From CANLWN01 sp039815505 (GTDB taxonomy: Bacteria > Bacteroidota > Bacteroidia > Flavobacteriales > Flavobacteriaceae), in the NCBI GenBank assembly GCA_039815505.1, contig JBCBZE010000210.1, forward strand, positions 1-6,225: a stretch of DNA of 6,225 bases, written 5' to 3'. Position numbers and translations under genes: made by a program. Within the stretch, counting starts at the first letter, position 1. Every line of letters starts with the position of its first letter. The notes beneath the pieces are model-generated. The model made no database searches. It was given only the letters and a program-made list of their open reading frames with translations, and had not been told where the DNA came from. This document shows, piece by piece, positions 5,573 through 6,225 of the stretch.

Positions 5573-6225
5573 ATGCGCTGGACGTTAAAGCCTAAATCCG
5601 AACAACTACAAATAGATAATTTGGCGAAAGCCTTGCAAGTGGATGATTTAGTGTCCCAGTTATTGGTGCAACGCGGAATTACCAACTATGAGTCCGCTAA
5701 GAAATTTTTTAGGCCCCAATTATCCGACCTACATGACCCTTTTTTAATGAAGGATATGGACAAGGCCGTGAAGCGAATAGAGCGCGCTATTGTAAATAAT
5801 GAAAATATTTTAATTTATGGCGACTATGATGTGGACGGTACCACTGCAGTTGCCCTGGTATCTTCCTATTTGCTTACCTATTATCCCAATGTAGCTACCT
5901 ATATTCCGGACAGGTACGGTGAAGGCTATGGTGTTTCCTTTCAAGGAATAGATTTTGCCGAGGATAATAGCTTCTCTCTTATTATTGCTTTGGACTGTGG
6001 GGTGAAGGCCTTGGATAAGGTGAGCTATGCCAAGGAAAAAGGAATTGATTTCATTATTTGCGATCATCATAGACCTGGGGGTAATTTGCCCGATGCCGTT
6101 GCTGTTTTGGATCCAAAACGTGCTGATTGTACCTATCCCTATGATGAATTATGTGGATGTGGCGTGGGCTTTAAACTGATACAGGCGTTGGGTTCAAGCA
6201 GGGATGACACCCTTGATGACATGTT
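5573..6225 (+). CDS. recJ: Single-stranded-DNA-specific exonuclease RecJ (3' end outside window)
   Basis: The first 217 codons of a gene that runs off the right edge; RecJ proteins are usually about 560-580 residues, so around 60 percent is missing. RecJ digests single-stranded DNA 5' to 3' in recombinational, mismatch and base-excision repair. The start MRWTLKPK, then LLVQRGITNYESAKKFF (30-46) and LHDPFLMKDMDKAV (53-66), is typical of RecJ. The DHH phosphoesterase motifs follow: YGDYDVDGTTA (82-92) with D84, D86 and D88, ALDCG (139-143) with D141, CDHHRPG (163-169) with the name-giving D164-H165-H166, and LCGCGVGFKL (193-202). All metal-binding residues expected in this part are intact. The ATG at 5573 lies 13 bases after the OsmC stop with no terminator between, suggesting an OsmC-recJ operon. 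Confidence 0.96.
   Translation, partial: MRWTLKPKSEQLQIDNLAKALQVDDLVSQLLVQRGITNYESAKKFFRPQLSDLHDPFLMKDMDKAVKRIERAIVNNENILIYGDYDVDGTTAVALVSSYLLTYYPNVATYIPDRYGEGYGVSFQGIDFAEDNSFSLIIALDCGVKALDKVSYAKEKGIDFIICDHHRPGGNLPDAVAVLDPKRADCTYPYDELCGCGVGFKLIQALGSSRDDTLDDM

Noticed and set aside
1..6225. Mobile elements, CRISPR arrays, tRNA or rRNA genes, defence or secretion systems.
   Set aside because: No transposase or integrase, terminal repeats, regularly spaced repeats, or RNA-gene-like stretches are visible; the gaps between genes are all under 120 bases.

Overview
The window looks like chromosomal DNA from a member of the Bacteroidota, most likely a marine or environmental Flavobacteriaceae. The signs are moderate AT-richness, start codons preceded by A-rich tracts rather than strong Shine-Dalgarno sequences, a TAnnTTTG-like promoter element before one operon, a short signal peptide ending in SAQ-D, and proteins (RecJ, adenine deaminase, SPW-like membrane protein, YHS lipocalin-sized exported protein) that read like flavobacterial versions. 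The genus cannot be fixed from the sequence alone.

Layout. (1) Positions 1-864 hold the 3' part of an AraC-type regulator with two complete AraC DNA-binding domains in tandem; its reading frame is open to the left edge, so the true start lies outside the window. (2) Positions 940-2170 hold a tight three-gene, same-strand operon: a SnoaL/NTF2-like protein, an exported YHS-domain protein and a small SPW-like four-helix membrane protein, ended by a clear hairpin at 2218-2258. (3) A predicted Fe-S uracil-DNA glycosylase family gene (2283-2864, +) converges with a 4-base gap on a minus-strand pair: a carboxymuconolactone decarboxylase/AhpD-like gene (5082-4492) followed with zero spacing by adenine deaminase (4491-2869). 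(4) A 48-base divergent intergenic region (5083-5130) separates that pair from an OsmC-family gene (5131-5559, +), which is followed after 13 bases by recJ (5573 onward), cut off by the right edge.

How the genes fit together. Most are housekeeping or stress-related: RecJ and the glycosylase act in DNA repair, adenine deaminase in purine salvage, and the OsmC and AhpD-like proteins belong to thiol-based peroxide-handling folds. The AraC regulator may control the SnoaL-YHS-SPW operon next to it, but this is inferred from position only. I found no mobile element, CRISPR array, RNA gene or defence system. The less ordinary points are the double AraC DNA-binding architecture, the uncharacterised SnoaL-YHS-SPW trio, and the small divergent control region with a centred palindrome.
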